Assembly (NCBI GenBank): GCA_035253685.1
Contig: DATFBR010000008.1
Span: 1 to 14,734 of the forward strand
Source of the DNA: DASRTE01 sp035253685
Lineage (GTDB): Bacteria > Actinomycetota > Actinomycetes > Jiangellales > Jiangellaceae
Length of the DNA: 14,734 nucleotides
Direction of reading: 5' to 3'
The translations under genes and the position numbers were made by a program. This document shows positions 1 to 9,311 of this stretch, piece after piece. The notes under the pieces were generated by a model that made no database searches, was not told the origin of the DNA, and saw only the letters and a program-made list of their open reading frames with translations. How positions within the stretch are numbered: position 1 is the stretch's first letter; each line of letters starts with the position of its first letter.

Positions 1-570
1 GTCGCGTTGCTCGGGACGCTGTTGAGCCTGACTCTCACCGGCGTGCTCGGGCTGGTGTTCACGACCGCCGGGCGCTTCACCGGGCTGGCCGACGAGGCGT
101 CGGTCTACCTGGGCGCGGTCGGTGCGAGCATCGACATCCGCGGGCTGCTGCTGGCCGGGCTCGTCATCGGTGCGCTGGGTGTCCTCGACGACGTCACGGT
201 GACTCAGACGGCCGCGGTGTGGGAACTCGCCGACGCCGATCCGGAGGCGTCGCGCCGCGCCCTGTTCGCCGCCGGCCTGCGCATCGGCCGACAGCACGTA
301 TCGGCGACGGTCAACACGCTGGTGCTCGCCTACGCGGGCGCGTCGTTGCCGGTGCTGCTGCTCTTCGCCGTGTCAGGTCAGGGCCCTCTCGACACGGTCA
401 CGAACGAGCTGATCGCCCAGGAGGTCGTGCGTGCGCTCGTCGGCGGGCTCGGCATCGTCGCGGCGGTGCCCCTGACCACGCTGATCGCAGCCCTCGCCGT
501 GCGTGAACGTCCAGGGTTGCGCCGCATCCGTGGCCGCCGCATGCGGGCCGCCGCACACCTTTCGCCCTAG
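1..570 (+). CDS. YibE/F family membrane protein (3' end, partial)
   Basis: This is the C-terminal 189 residues of a multi-pass inner-membrane protein; the frame is open from the first base, so the 5' end lies outside the window. Several hydrophobic segments are visible: near the start (LLSLTLTGVLGLVF), around residues 50-60 (LLLAGLVIGALGVLDD), around 105-125, and near 150-165. The stretch GALGVLDDVTVTQ followed by a tryptophan-containing helix is characteristic of the YibE/F family. Its biochemical role is not established; transport has been suggested for relatives. The tail is short and basic (RRIRGRRMRAA). The gene ends 31 bp before the convergently transcribed cellulase gene. Family assignment is from motif recognition only. 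Confidence 0.82.
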   Translation, partial: VALLGTLLSLTLTGVLGLVFTTAGRFTGLADEASVYLGAVGASIDIRGLLLAGLVIGALGVLDDVTVTQTAAVWELADADPEASRRALFAAGLRIGRQHVSATVNTLVLAYAGASLPVLLLFAVSGQGPLDTVTNELIAQEVVRALVGGLGIVAAVPLTTLIAALAVRERPGLRRIRGRRMRAAAHLSP

Positions 571-595
571 AAACGACCGACCGGACACCGACACC

Positions 596-616
596 CTGCC
601 GTTACCCCAACGGCGG
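596..616. terminator. Possible bidirectional hairpin between convergent genes
   Basis: GCCGTT (598-603) and AACGGC (609-614) form a perfect 6-bp stem with a 5-nt loop, extendable by a wobble and one more pair. It lies at the meeting point of the YibE/F gene and the minus-strand cellulase gene and overlaps the cellulase stop codon. No T-tract follows on either strand, so this is only a candidate terminator. Confidence 0.25.
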
Positions 617-1849
617 TTGCGCCAGACGTGCCAGCTCGAGCGCCATCTCGGGGAACCACTGTCCGGCCGGCGGGTCCGGGTGCCCGCGGACCGGGTCGAT
701 GCCGCCGCCGGGCGCCCAGCGGGTGCATTCGCCGTCGGACTCGCCGGGAATCTTGACCCACAGGTAGGCGTCGATCAGCGGACTGGAGGTGATGCTCGTC
801 GGGCGAAGACCGAGACCTCGATCCGGTGGGTTGCACCAGTCCTGCGGGTCGCCCGGCGGATGGTCGGCCGGCGGCGTCCACGGCCCGAGGCCGTTGCGGC
901 TGGTGTCGATGACGAAGTGCGTCGCCTCCGCCGCCGTGGGGAACGCCAGCCCGGCGTCGGCGTACTGCTGGACGTACTGCTGGTCGGTGAGCACCCAGGT
1001 GTCGAAGTCGGCCGGGTTCGCCGGGAAGTACTGACTTCCGCACCACGCGACGTTCCACCAGTCGCGCTGTTCGGCCAGGTAGAGGCAGAGCGAGGTCCAG
1101 GTGCCGTACTTCTCCAGCTTCCGCTGCTCCTGGTAGTTCGACACGTTGAGGAAGAACCCGTCGGATCGCTCGACACCGGCCTTGATCAGCCGGTCGGACA
1201 GGTCGCCGACCCCGAGCCAGCCGCTGTGGGTGCCGTCGAGGTAGACGGCGGCGTTGGGCTGCTCCTTGATCCGGTCGACGGCCGCGTTCAACTCGGTGAA
1301 CCGTGCGGCGGCGAGCGAGGCGTCGCCCCCGGCGGGCTGGCACCACTCGAGGTCGCCGTTGATGGTGGTGTACCACGGGATGATTCCCACCCCGTCGGGC
1401 TCGAGGATCACGATGACCTCGGCATCGCCGATGCCCGCCGCGAAGCCGTCGACCCAGGCCAGGTACTCCTCGGTGCCGGTCGCGCCACCGGCCGAGAACT
1501 GCGAACAGTCGCGGTAGGGAATGTTGTAGACGACGAGGACCGGCACCGTCTTCTTGTCCTCCGCCCGCGCCACCGTGGTGCGAACGTCCTGCATCACGTC
1601 CTTGGGCGTGCCGCCCTCGAACCAGACGGCCTGTGGCGTCTCGACCATCGCCTCGATCAGGGCGGCGTCGGCCTTCCTGCCCTCTGATGTCAGGTCGGCG
1701 ATCTGTTCGACCGCCCCGTGGTTGGGTTTCGGGACGTAGAAGTCCGTGCCGTCGGCGGCGGCAACCGGCAATGCGAGTAGCGACGCACCGAGGACGGCCG
1801 TGACGCCGGCCAGCGCCGCGCCGGTCCGCCGAGACCTGGGTGTGATCAT
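602..1849 (-). CDS. Secreted glycoside hydrolase family 6 cellulase
   Basis: A 415-residue exported beta-1,4-glucanase (endoglucanase or cellobiohydrolase) acting outside the cell on cellulose or cello-oligomers. Residues 1-32 form a signal peptide: basic start (MITPRSRR), hydrophobic core, probable cleavage after ALPVAA. The GH6 catalytic domain fills the rest. The first signature is intact (V-x-Y-N-I-P-Y-R113-D114-C115-S). The general-acid motif LEPD gives D152, and WVKIPGESDG (363-372) carries the conserved acidic residues near the proposed base. IDTSRNG at 314-320 is also GH6-like. Six or more cysteines suggest disulfides. No cellulose-binding module or linker is visible, so this is a catalytic-domain-only form. 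The start at 1849 is preferred over an in-frame ATG 12 codons upstream because GGAGG lies 6 nt before it. Endo versus exo mode cannot be told from the sequence alone. Confidence 0.93.
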   Translation of the reverse strand: MITPRSRRTGAALAGVTAVLGASLLALPVAAADGTDFYVPKPNHGAVEQIADLTSEGRKADAALIEAMVETPQAVWFEGGTPKDVMQDVRTTVARAEDKKTVPVLVVYNIPYRDCSQFSAGGATGTEEYLAWVDGFAAGIGDAEVIVILEPDGVGIIPWYTTINGDLEWCQPAGGDASLAAARFTELNAAVDRIKEQPNAAVYLDGTHSGWLGVGDLSDRLIKAGVERSDGFFLNVSNYQEQRKLEKYGTWTSLCLYLAEQRDWWNVAWCGSQYFPANPADFDTWVLTDQQYVQQYADAGLAFPTAAEATHFVIDTSRNGLGPWTPPADHPPGDPQDWCNPPDRGLGLRPTSITSSPLIDAYLWVKIPGESDGECTRWAPGGGIDPVRGHPDPPAGQWFPEMALELARLAQPPLG

Positions 1850-1855
1850 TGCCGG

Positions 1856-1860
1856 CCTCC
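1856..1860 (-). promoter_or_regulatory. Ribosome binding site fixing the cellulase start
   Basis: On the minus strand GGAGG is followed by 6 nt and then the ATG at 1849-1847. The alternative ATG at 1885 has no comparable site and would put a non-typical N-terminus ahead of the signal peptide. Confidence 0.75.
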
Positions 1861-1917
1861 CGGTTGCGCGATCGGCAGAACCCACTCGGTGCGAGCATCA
1901 CAGCAGCCGCCAGGACT

Positions 1918-1923
1918 GTGCAA
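1918..1923 (-). promoter_or_regulatory. Possible -35 element of the cellulase promoter
   Basis: The minus strand reads TTGCAC, four of six matching TTGACA. At 17-nt spacing a weak -10-like TGATGC follows, about 45 nt upstream of the start codon. The CebR-like operator lies 8 bp upstream of this element. The -10 match is poor, so the promoter call is tentative. Confidence 0.3.
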
Positions 1924-1931
1924 GAGCCGGA

Positions 1932-1945
1932 TGGGAACGCTCTCA
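1932..1945. promoter_or_regulatory. CebR/CelR-type operator upstream of the cellulase
   Basis: TGGGAACGCTCTCA matches the known actinobacterial cellobiose-repressor operator TGGGAGCGCTCCCA at 12 of 14 positions. That operator is bound by LacI-family regulators (CebR in Streptomyces, CelR in Thermobifida) that release DNA when cellobiose accumulates. The site lies 82 bp upstream of the GH6 cellulase start codon, the expected kind of target. The match is seen in the sequence; binding is inferred. No LacI-type regulator gene is in the window. Confidence 0.72.
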
Positions 1946-1950
1946 CCGGC

Positions 1951-1967
1951 GTCTCACCATCTGAGAC
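1951..1967. repeat. Perfect inverted repeat next to the CebR-like site
   Basis: GTCTCA (1951-1956), a 5-bp spacer CCATC, and TGAGAC (1962-1967) form a perfect dyad, separated by 5 bp from the CebR-like operator. TCTCACC also occurs twice 11 bp apart (1941-1947 and 1952-1958), one helical turn. It may be a second operator in the divergent cellulase/glyS region. I do not recognise the cognate regulator. Confidence 0.4.
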
Positions 1968-2010
1968 CTGCCACGATGAAGGTGGAGGTGATCGGCCGAG
2001 GGCCAGCCGG

Positions 2011-2016
2011 TAGCCT
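2011..2016 (+). promoter_or_regulatory. Possible -10 element for glyS
   Basis: TAGCCT fits the actinobacterial TANNNT pattern. The -35 region (GTGATC, 17-nt spacing) matches poorly. If used, transcription would begin near 2023 and leave a leader of about 45 nt containing GGAG at 2054-2057, 10 nt before the GTG start. Confidence 0.3.
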
Positions 2017-2067
2017 TGCAAACTGACTCGACCTCGCCGACCGCCAGCCGGATGGAGTGACCACCTC

Positions 2068-3453
<1,386 letters not shown>

Positions 3454-3471
3454 GGCAGGAACAGCCGTCCC

Positions 3472-3477
3472 GAGGGA
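3472..3477 (+). promoter_or_regulatory. Ribosome binding site deciding the aceB start
   Basis: GAGGGA sits 9 nt before the GTG at 3487. The earlier in-frame GTG at 3478 abuts the same purine run and would have no usable spacing, so translation most likely begins at 3487 (MPEARVAGY). Confidence 0.65.
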
Positions 3478-3486
3478 GTGACGTCC

Positions 3487-5082
<1,596 letters not shown>

Positions 5083-5105
5083 TCGCGGGCCGGCAGGCGC
5101 GGACG

Positions 5106-6410
5106 ATGACCGGAACCCACGGCGTGCTGGACGACGCGTTCCTCGCCGACCTGGACGCCGCGCTGGCCGAGACCGACGAACACCTCGCGCGGCAGTACCC
5201 AGGCGATCCCGCTACCCGCCAGCCGGTGCACACCGTCTACGTGCCGGCGCCCCGCTTTCACGCCACCCTGCTGCCGGCCTGGGGTTCGGCTGCGCTCGAG
5301 ATCCTCGCCCAACACGGCGGCGGACCCGACGGCCTGGCCGAGGCCTTCGGCGTCGAGGATCTGCCGGGGCTCCATGACCGCGTGCTCGGCAAGCTGGATC
5401 GCGAGCCCGTGGAGGACCTGCGGATCGACTTCGAGGACGGCTACGGCGAACCGGGCGACGCGACCGAGGACGCGGACGTTCTGTCCGCGGCGCGCGCGCT
5501 GGCCTCGGCGATCGACCGCGGTAGCGCGCCCTGGCTGGTGGGCATCAGGTGCAAGAGCCTGAGCCGCGAGACCCGGCATCGAGGGGTTCGCACGCTCGAT
5601 CTCTTCCTGGCCGGCCTGCTCGCCGGCGCCGACCTGCCGGCCGGGTTCGTCGTCACGCTGCCCAAGATCATGGCGGTCGAGCAGGTCGCCGCGTTCGTCC
5701 GCGTACTTCGACGGCTCGAGGACGCGCACGGCCTGCCGGAGGGGCGGCTCCGGTTCGAGATCCAGGTGGAGACGCCCCAGTCGGTGCTGACAGCCGACGG
5801 GCGGGTGGCGCTTCCCGCGCTCGTGTCGGCTGCCGGGGGCCGGTGCGCGGGCCTGCACTTTGGCACCTACGACTACGGCGTGGCGCTGGGTGTCCCGGCC
5901 GCGCAGCAGAGCGTGGCCCACCCCGCCGCCGACTTCGCGAAGGCGCTCATGCAGGTGGCCGCGGCCGGCACCGGTGTGCGGCTGTCGGACGGATCGACGA
6001 ACCTGTTGCCGGTCGGCGACCGGGCCACCGTTCGAGCGGGCTGGCGCGAGCACGTGCGGCTGGTTCGTCGCTCCCTGGACCGGGGGCTCTACCAGGGGTG
6101 GGACCTGCATCCGCACCAACTGCCCAGCCGTTTCGTGGCCACGTTCGCGTTCTTCCGCGCCGGTCTGCCGGCGACGGCTGCGCGCTTGCGCGGGTACGTC
6201 GATCGGAGCGACGGAGGGGTCCTGGACGAGCCGGCGACCGCGGAGGCGCTCGCCCGCTTCCTGCTTCGCGGCCTGCGCTGCGGCGCTCTGGACGAGGACG
6301 AGGTGGCGTCGGCGACGACGCTCGACCGAGTCGCCCTCGAGCGCCTGGCCCGCCGGCAGCCCGTGAAAATGTCGGACTCTCTGCCGCCACCGGCGGGGGA
6401 CTCGACATGA
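5106..6410 (+). CDS. CitE/HpcH-HpaI-like aldolase or lyase, substrate unknown
   Basis: A 434-residue soluble protein with features of the PEP-mutase/pyruvate-type TIM-barrel aldolases. They are LRIDFEDGYG (105-114), IRCKSL (147-152), a strand ending TLPKI (184-188), EIQVETPQS (218-226) with glutamates suited to Mg binding, HFGTYDYGVALG (251-262), and GWDLHPHQLPSRF (331-343), which resembles the HPxQ motif of CitE lyases. I believe this group is catalogued as DUF6986, unchecked. It lies between malate synthase (23 bp) and allantoinase (19 bp), all co-directional, so a role in glyoxylate or ureidoglycolate handling is plausible. By family it could cleave or form a C-C bond with glyoxylate or a related 2-oxo or CoA substrate. 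No specific reaction can be assigned. The proline-rich C-terminal tail (417-434) looks unstructured. The start has AGGCG about 6 nt upstream. Confidence 0.75.
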   Translation: MTGTHGVLDDAFLADLDAALAETDEHLARQYPGDPATRQPVHTVYVPAPRFHATLLPAWGSAALEILAQHGGGPDGLAEAFGVEDLPGLHDRVLGKLDREPVEDLRIDFEDGYGEPGDATEDADVLSAARALASAIDRGSAPWLVGIRCKSLSRETRHRGVRTLDLFLAGLLAGADLPAGFVVTLPKIMAVEQVAAFVRVLRRLEDAHGLPEGRLRFEIQVETPQSVLTADGRVALPALVSAAGGRCAGLHFGTYDYGVALGVPAAQQSVAHPAADFAKALMQVAAAGTGVRLSDGSTNLLPVGDRATVRAGWREHVRLVRRSLDRGLYQGWDLHPHQLPSRFVATFAFFRAGLPATAARLRGYVDRSDGGVLDEPATAEALARFLLRGLRCGALDEDEVASATTLDRVALERLARRQPVKMSDSLPPPAGDST

Positions 6411-6429
6411 TCGCCGGAGAGGGGGATCG

Positions 6430-7767
6430 ATGGCTGCTCTCGATCTGCTGATCCGTGCGCCCCGGGTCGTGACGGCTGCGGGGGAGGTTGCCGCATCCGT
6501 CGGCGTGCGGGGCGGCCGGATCGTGACGATCGAGGCGCCGGCGGCCGACCTCGACGCCGACCTCGTCGTCGAGTTCGACCACGATGAGGTCGTTCTACCC
6601 GGTCTCGTCGACACCCACGTCCACGTCAACGAGCCCGGTCGTACCGAGTGGGAAGGCTTCGACAGCGCCACCCGCGCTGCGGCGGCGGGCGGCGTCACCA
6701 CGGTCGTCGACATGCCGCTTAACAGCATCCCGGCGACGGTCGACGTCGACGCGCTCGCAGCGAAGCGTGAGGCGGCGGCCGGACAGTGTCACGTCGACGT
6801 CGGCTTTTGGGGCGGGGCGGTGCCGGCGAACCGCGCAGCGCTGCCGGCATTGCACGAGGCGGGTGTCCTCGGCTTCAAATGCTTCCTCTCACCGTCAGGG
6901 GTCGCGGAGTTCCCGCCACTGACCTACGGCGAACTGGAGGAACACCTGCGCGTCGTCGGCGACCTCGGCGCGCCGATGCTCGTCCACGCCGAGGACCCCG
7001 CGGTGCTCGACCGAGCGCCCGCAGCCGACGGCCGCAGCTACCGGAAGTTCCTCCGCTCGCGTCCGGAGGAGGCCGAGGACCTGGCCGTCGCCCGCATCGT
7101 CGACGCGACCCGGTCGGCCCGGGCGCGGGCCCACATCGTGCACCTGTCGAGCGCCGGGGCGCTGGCGACGATCCGCCGCGCCCGCGACGACGGCGTAGCT
7201 GTCACGGCCGAGACGTGCCCGCACTACCTGTGCTTCACCGCCGAAGACATCCCGGACGGAGCCACGCAGTTCAAATGCTGCCCCCCCGTCCGCGACGCCG
7301 CCAACCGGGACCGACTCTGGGCGGGAATCGCGGACGGAACCGTGGGCGCCGTCGTCTCCGACCACTCGCCGTGCACGCCGGACCTCAAGCTCCTCGACTC
7401 CGGCGACTTCTGCCTTGCCTGGGGTGGCATCGCCTCGCTCCAGGTGGGACTGCCCGCGGTATGGACCGAGGCCCGCCGGCGCGGGCACGGGATCCCCGAC
7501 GTTGTCCGGTGGATGGCGGAGGGGCCGGCGGCGCTTGCCCGGCTGCGCCGGAAGGGCCGCATCGAGGTCGGCGGCGACGCCGACCTGTGCGTGTTCGCCC
7601 CGGACGAGCCCTTCGTCGTCGACCCGGACACGCTGTGTCACCGCAACCCCGTCACCCCGTACGGGGGCAGGCACCTCACCGGCGTGGTCCGTGCCACCTG
7701 GCTGCGCGGTGTCCCGGTGACCGGCGAGGCCCCTCACGGCCGCCTGATCGGCCGGGGTGCGGCGTGA
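6430..7767 (+). CDS. allB: Allantoinase
   Basis: Hydrolyses the allantoin ring to allantoate in cytosolic purine breakdown. The 445-residue protein is a cyclic amidohydrolase with a complete binuclear metal site: H63 and H65 in DTHVHVNEPG, K150 in GFKCF (the lysine expected to be carboxylated), H186 in VHAEDP, H238 in VHLSSA and D311 in SDHSPC. The FNEPGRTEWEGF-like loop and GGVTTVVDMPLNS (87-99) distinguish allantoinases from dihydropyrimidinases and dihydroorotases. ETCPHYL (261-267) is also typical. The ATG has a long purine-rich site (GGAGAGGGGG, 6416-6425) 4 nt upstream. The stop codon overlaps the allantoicase GTG by 4 bp, so the two are almost certainly co-transcribed and translationally coupled. 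Confidence 0.96.
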   Translation: MAALDLLIRAPRVVTAAGEVAASVGVRGGRIVTIEAPAADLDADLVVEFDHDEVVLPGLVDTHVHVNEPGRTEWEGFDSATRAAAAGGVTTVVDMPLNSIPATVDVDALAAKREAAAGQCHVDVGFWGGAVPANRAALPALHEAGVLGFKCFLSPSGVAEFPPLTYGELEEHLRVVGDLGAPMLVHAEDPAVLDRAPAADGRSYRKFLRSRPEEAEDLAVARIVDATRSARARAHIVHLSSAGALATIRRARDDGVAVTAETCPHYLCFTAEDIPDGATQFKCCPPVRDAANRDRLWAGIADGTVGAVVSDHSPCTPDLKLLDSGDFCLAWGGIASLQVGLPAVWTEARRRGHGIPDVVRWMAEGPAALARLRRKGRIEVGGDADLCVFAPDEPFVVDPDTLCHRNPVTPYGGRHLTGVVRATWLRGVPVTGEAPHGRLIGRGAA

Positions 7768-8816
7768 CCGCGGACTTCGTCTCGTTGCCCGACCTCGCCT
7801 CTCGTGCGCTCGGGGGCAGCGTGGTCTCTGCGTCCGACGAGACCTTCGCCGAACGCGAGAACCTGATCCGGCCGCAGCCACCGGTCTTCTCCCCGGCCGA
7901 GTTCGGCAACAAGGGCCAGATCTACGACGGGTGGGAGACCCGCCGGCGTCGCTCCCCGGGGCACGACCACGCGATCGTCCGACTCGGTGTGCCCGGCATC
8001 GTGCACGGCGTCGTCGTCGATACCGCGTTCTTCCGTGGCAACTACCCACCCCGGATCTCGGCGGAGGCCACCTCGATCGAGGGATACCCGTCGCCGGACG
8101 ATCTGGCGGGCGCCGTCTGGCAGACCATCGTGGCGGAGTCGCCGGCCGAGGGTGACACGGCCAATCGCTACGCCGTGGCATCCGACCGGCGCTGGACCCA
8201 CGTCCGGCTGTCGATCTACCCCGACGGCGGGGTCGCGCGGTTCCGCGTCCACGGCCAGGTCGTACCCGATCCGCGCCACCTCGAGGGAACCGTCGACGTC
8301 GCGGCGCTGGAGAACGGCGGATCCGTCGTCGACTGCTCGGACATGTTCTATTCGTCGCCGGTCAACCTCATCCAGCCCGGGCGGGCCCGCAGCATGGGAG
8401 AGGGCTGGGAGAACGCCCGCCGACGCGGCGGCGGGAACGACCACGTGACGCTCGCCCTGGCCGCGGCGACCCGTCTGCGCGAAGTCGTCGTCGACACCTC
8501 CTACTTCATCGGAAACGCCCCCGGGTGGGTCCGGGTGTCGGGGGTCGACCACCCGGCCGGCGTGCTGCCGGATCCGGCCGGGTGGACCGAGGTGCTGGCA
8601 CGGACGCGCCTCCAACCGGACACCCGCCACCGTTTTCTGGTCGCCACGGGTGTGCTGACGCACGTCCGGCTCGACGTGTATCCGGACGGCGGGCTGGCGC
8701 GGGTCAACGTCAACGGCGAGATCGAGCCGGCGGCACTCGAAACCCTCCGCGAACGTTGGTGGAACGCCCTCCCCGAGCCGCACCGCGCAGCCCTGCGCCG
8801 CAGCGCTGCGCACTGA
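7764..8816 (+). CDS. alc: Allantoicase
   Basis: Splits allantoate into ureidoglycolate and urea. The 350-residue protein shows the family's two homologous jelly-roll repeats. VVVDTAFFRGNYPP (83-96) is echoed by VVVDTSYFIGNAPG (241-254). THVRLSIYPDGGVARFRVHG (145-164) is echoed by THVRLDVYPDGGLARVNVNG (299-318). GWETRRRRSPGHDH is echoed by GWENARRRGGGNDH. The N-terminus FVSLPDLASRALGGSVVSASDE is typical. The frame is open far upstream inside allB, but homology begins exactly at the GTG that overlaps the allB stop (GTGA), giving translational coupling. Urea produced here would need a urease or urea-amidolyase, neither of which is in the window. Confidence 0.96.
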   Translation: MTADFVSLPDLASRALGGSVVSASDETFAERENLIRPQPPVFSPAEFGNKGQIYDGWETRRRRSPGHDHAIVRLGVPGIVHGVVVDTAFFRGNYPPRISAEATSIEGYPSPDDLAGAVWQTIVAESPAEGDTANRYAVASDRRWTHVRLSIYPDGGVARFRVHGQVVPDPRHLEGTVDVAALENGGSVVDCSDMFYSSPVNLIQPGRARSMGEGWENARRRGGGNDHVTLALAAATRLREVVVDTSYFIGNAPGWVRVSGVDHPAGVLPDPAGWTEVLARTRLQPDTRHRFLVATGVLTHVRLDVYPDGGLARVNVNGEIEPAALETLRERWWNALPEPHRAALRRSAAH

Positions 8817-8822
8817 GGTCGT

Positions 8823-8854
8823 CGGCGCGAGGTACTGACCGACGTTTCGCGCCG
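8823..8854 (+). terminator. Hairpin after the allantoin genes
   Basis: CGGCGCGA (8823-8830) and TCGCGCCG (8847-8854) form a perfect 8-bp stem beginning 7 nt after the alc stop, with a 16-nt loop that can itself pair (GGT/ACC). There is no T-tract, which is common for actinobacterial candidates. It is the best-placed terminator or mRNA 3'-end structure for the glyS/aceB-alc run. Confidence 0.45.
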
Positions 8855-8929
8855 GTCCCGACCTGGGCAGAGAAGGATCAGTGGCTGTGGCACCCGAGCC
8901 ATGGCCTGCCCTGAGAGGACTACCGAGCC

Positions 8930-9211
8930 ATGGTCCGCACTCTGACCCGCTATTCGGCCGCGACAGTAGTGCTCGTCATCACCGGGGTCATCGCCATCTT
9001 CATCGCGCTTGCGATCGTGCTCATTCTCGTCGATGCCAACACCGGCAACATGATCGTCAACGCGATCGTGACGGTCGGCGACTTCTTCACGACACCGTTC
9101 CAGGAGATGTTCCCGCAGCCGACCGAGGAGCGCGAAGTGCTGATCAACTGGGGCATCGCGCTGCTGGCGTATCTGGCCGTCGGCTGGCTCATCGCCCGGA
9201 TCGTGCCCTGA
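8930..9211 (+). CDS. Small two-pass membrane protein, function unknown
   Basis: A 93-residue protein with two clear membrane helices, about 10-34 and 72-91, joined by a segment of about 37 residues (DANTGNMIVNAIVTVGDFFTTPF, then an acidic PTEERE). I do not recognise a named domain; small proteins of this layout are common as hypotheticals in actinomycetes. The ATG has GAGAGGAC (8913-8920) upstream at somewhat long spacing. The codon usage fits a real gene. It is separated from alc by a hairpin and from dus by another, so it is probably its own transcription unit. Confidence 0.7.
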   Translation: MVRTLTRYSAATVVLVITGVIAIFIALAIVLILVDANTGNMIVNAIVTVGDFFTTPFQEMFPQPTEEREVLINWGIALLAYLAVGWLIARIVP

Positions 9212-9221
9212 CCGGATCGGG

Positions 9222-9240
9222 CGGCCCGGCCACCGGGCCG
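9222..9240 (+). terminator. GC-rich hairpin after the small membrane protein
   Basis: CGGCCCGG (9222-9229) and CCGGGCCG (9233-9240) form a perfect 8-bp stem with a 3-nt loop, starting 11 nt after the stop codon. GATCGG (9215-9220) and CCGATC (9253-9258) could close an outer stem. No T-tract follows. A candidate terminator upstream of the dus promoter. Confidence 0.45.
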
Positions 9241-9299
9241 GGTCGGCCGGATCCGATCACGACGGTGATGCGGCCGTCGAGGCTCCGCGCGTCACCGAC

Positions 9300-9305
9300 G
9301 ACAAT
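9300..9305 (+). promoter_or_regulatory. Candidate -10 element for leaderless dus
   Basis: GACAAT fits the NANNNT core of the actinobacterial -10 consensus and lies exactly 6 nt before the GTG start at 9312, where transcription would begin. No Shine-Dalgarno sequence is visible upstream of that GTG. Together these suggest a leaderless mRNA. The -35 region is unremarkable. Confidence 0.45.
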
Positions 9306-9311
9306 GGGCGC

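Noticed and set aside
503..1687. Plus-strand open frame of 394 codons opposite the cellulase
   Set aside because: Antisense to a gene with intact GH6 catalytic motifs and signal peptide; the translation has no recognisable fold.
6407..6451. ATG overlapping the stop of the CitE-like gene (ATGA) as a start for allantoinase
   Set aside because: It is out of frame with allB and hits a stop after 14 codons; the ATG at 6430 has a strong ribosome binding site and the family N-terminus.
6786..8816. Long plus-strand frame extending allantoicase upstream to 676 codons
   Set aside because: The first two thirds overlap allB out of frame and are arginine-rich nonsense; allantoicase similarity begins exactly at the GTG at 7764.
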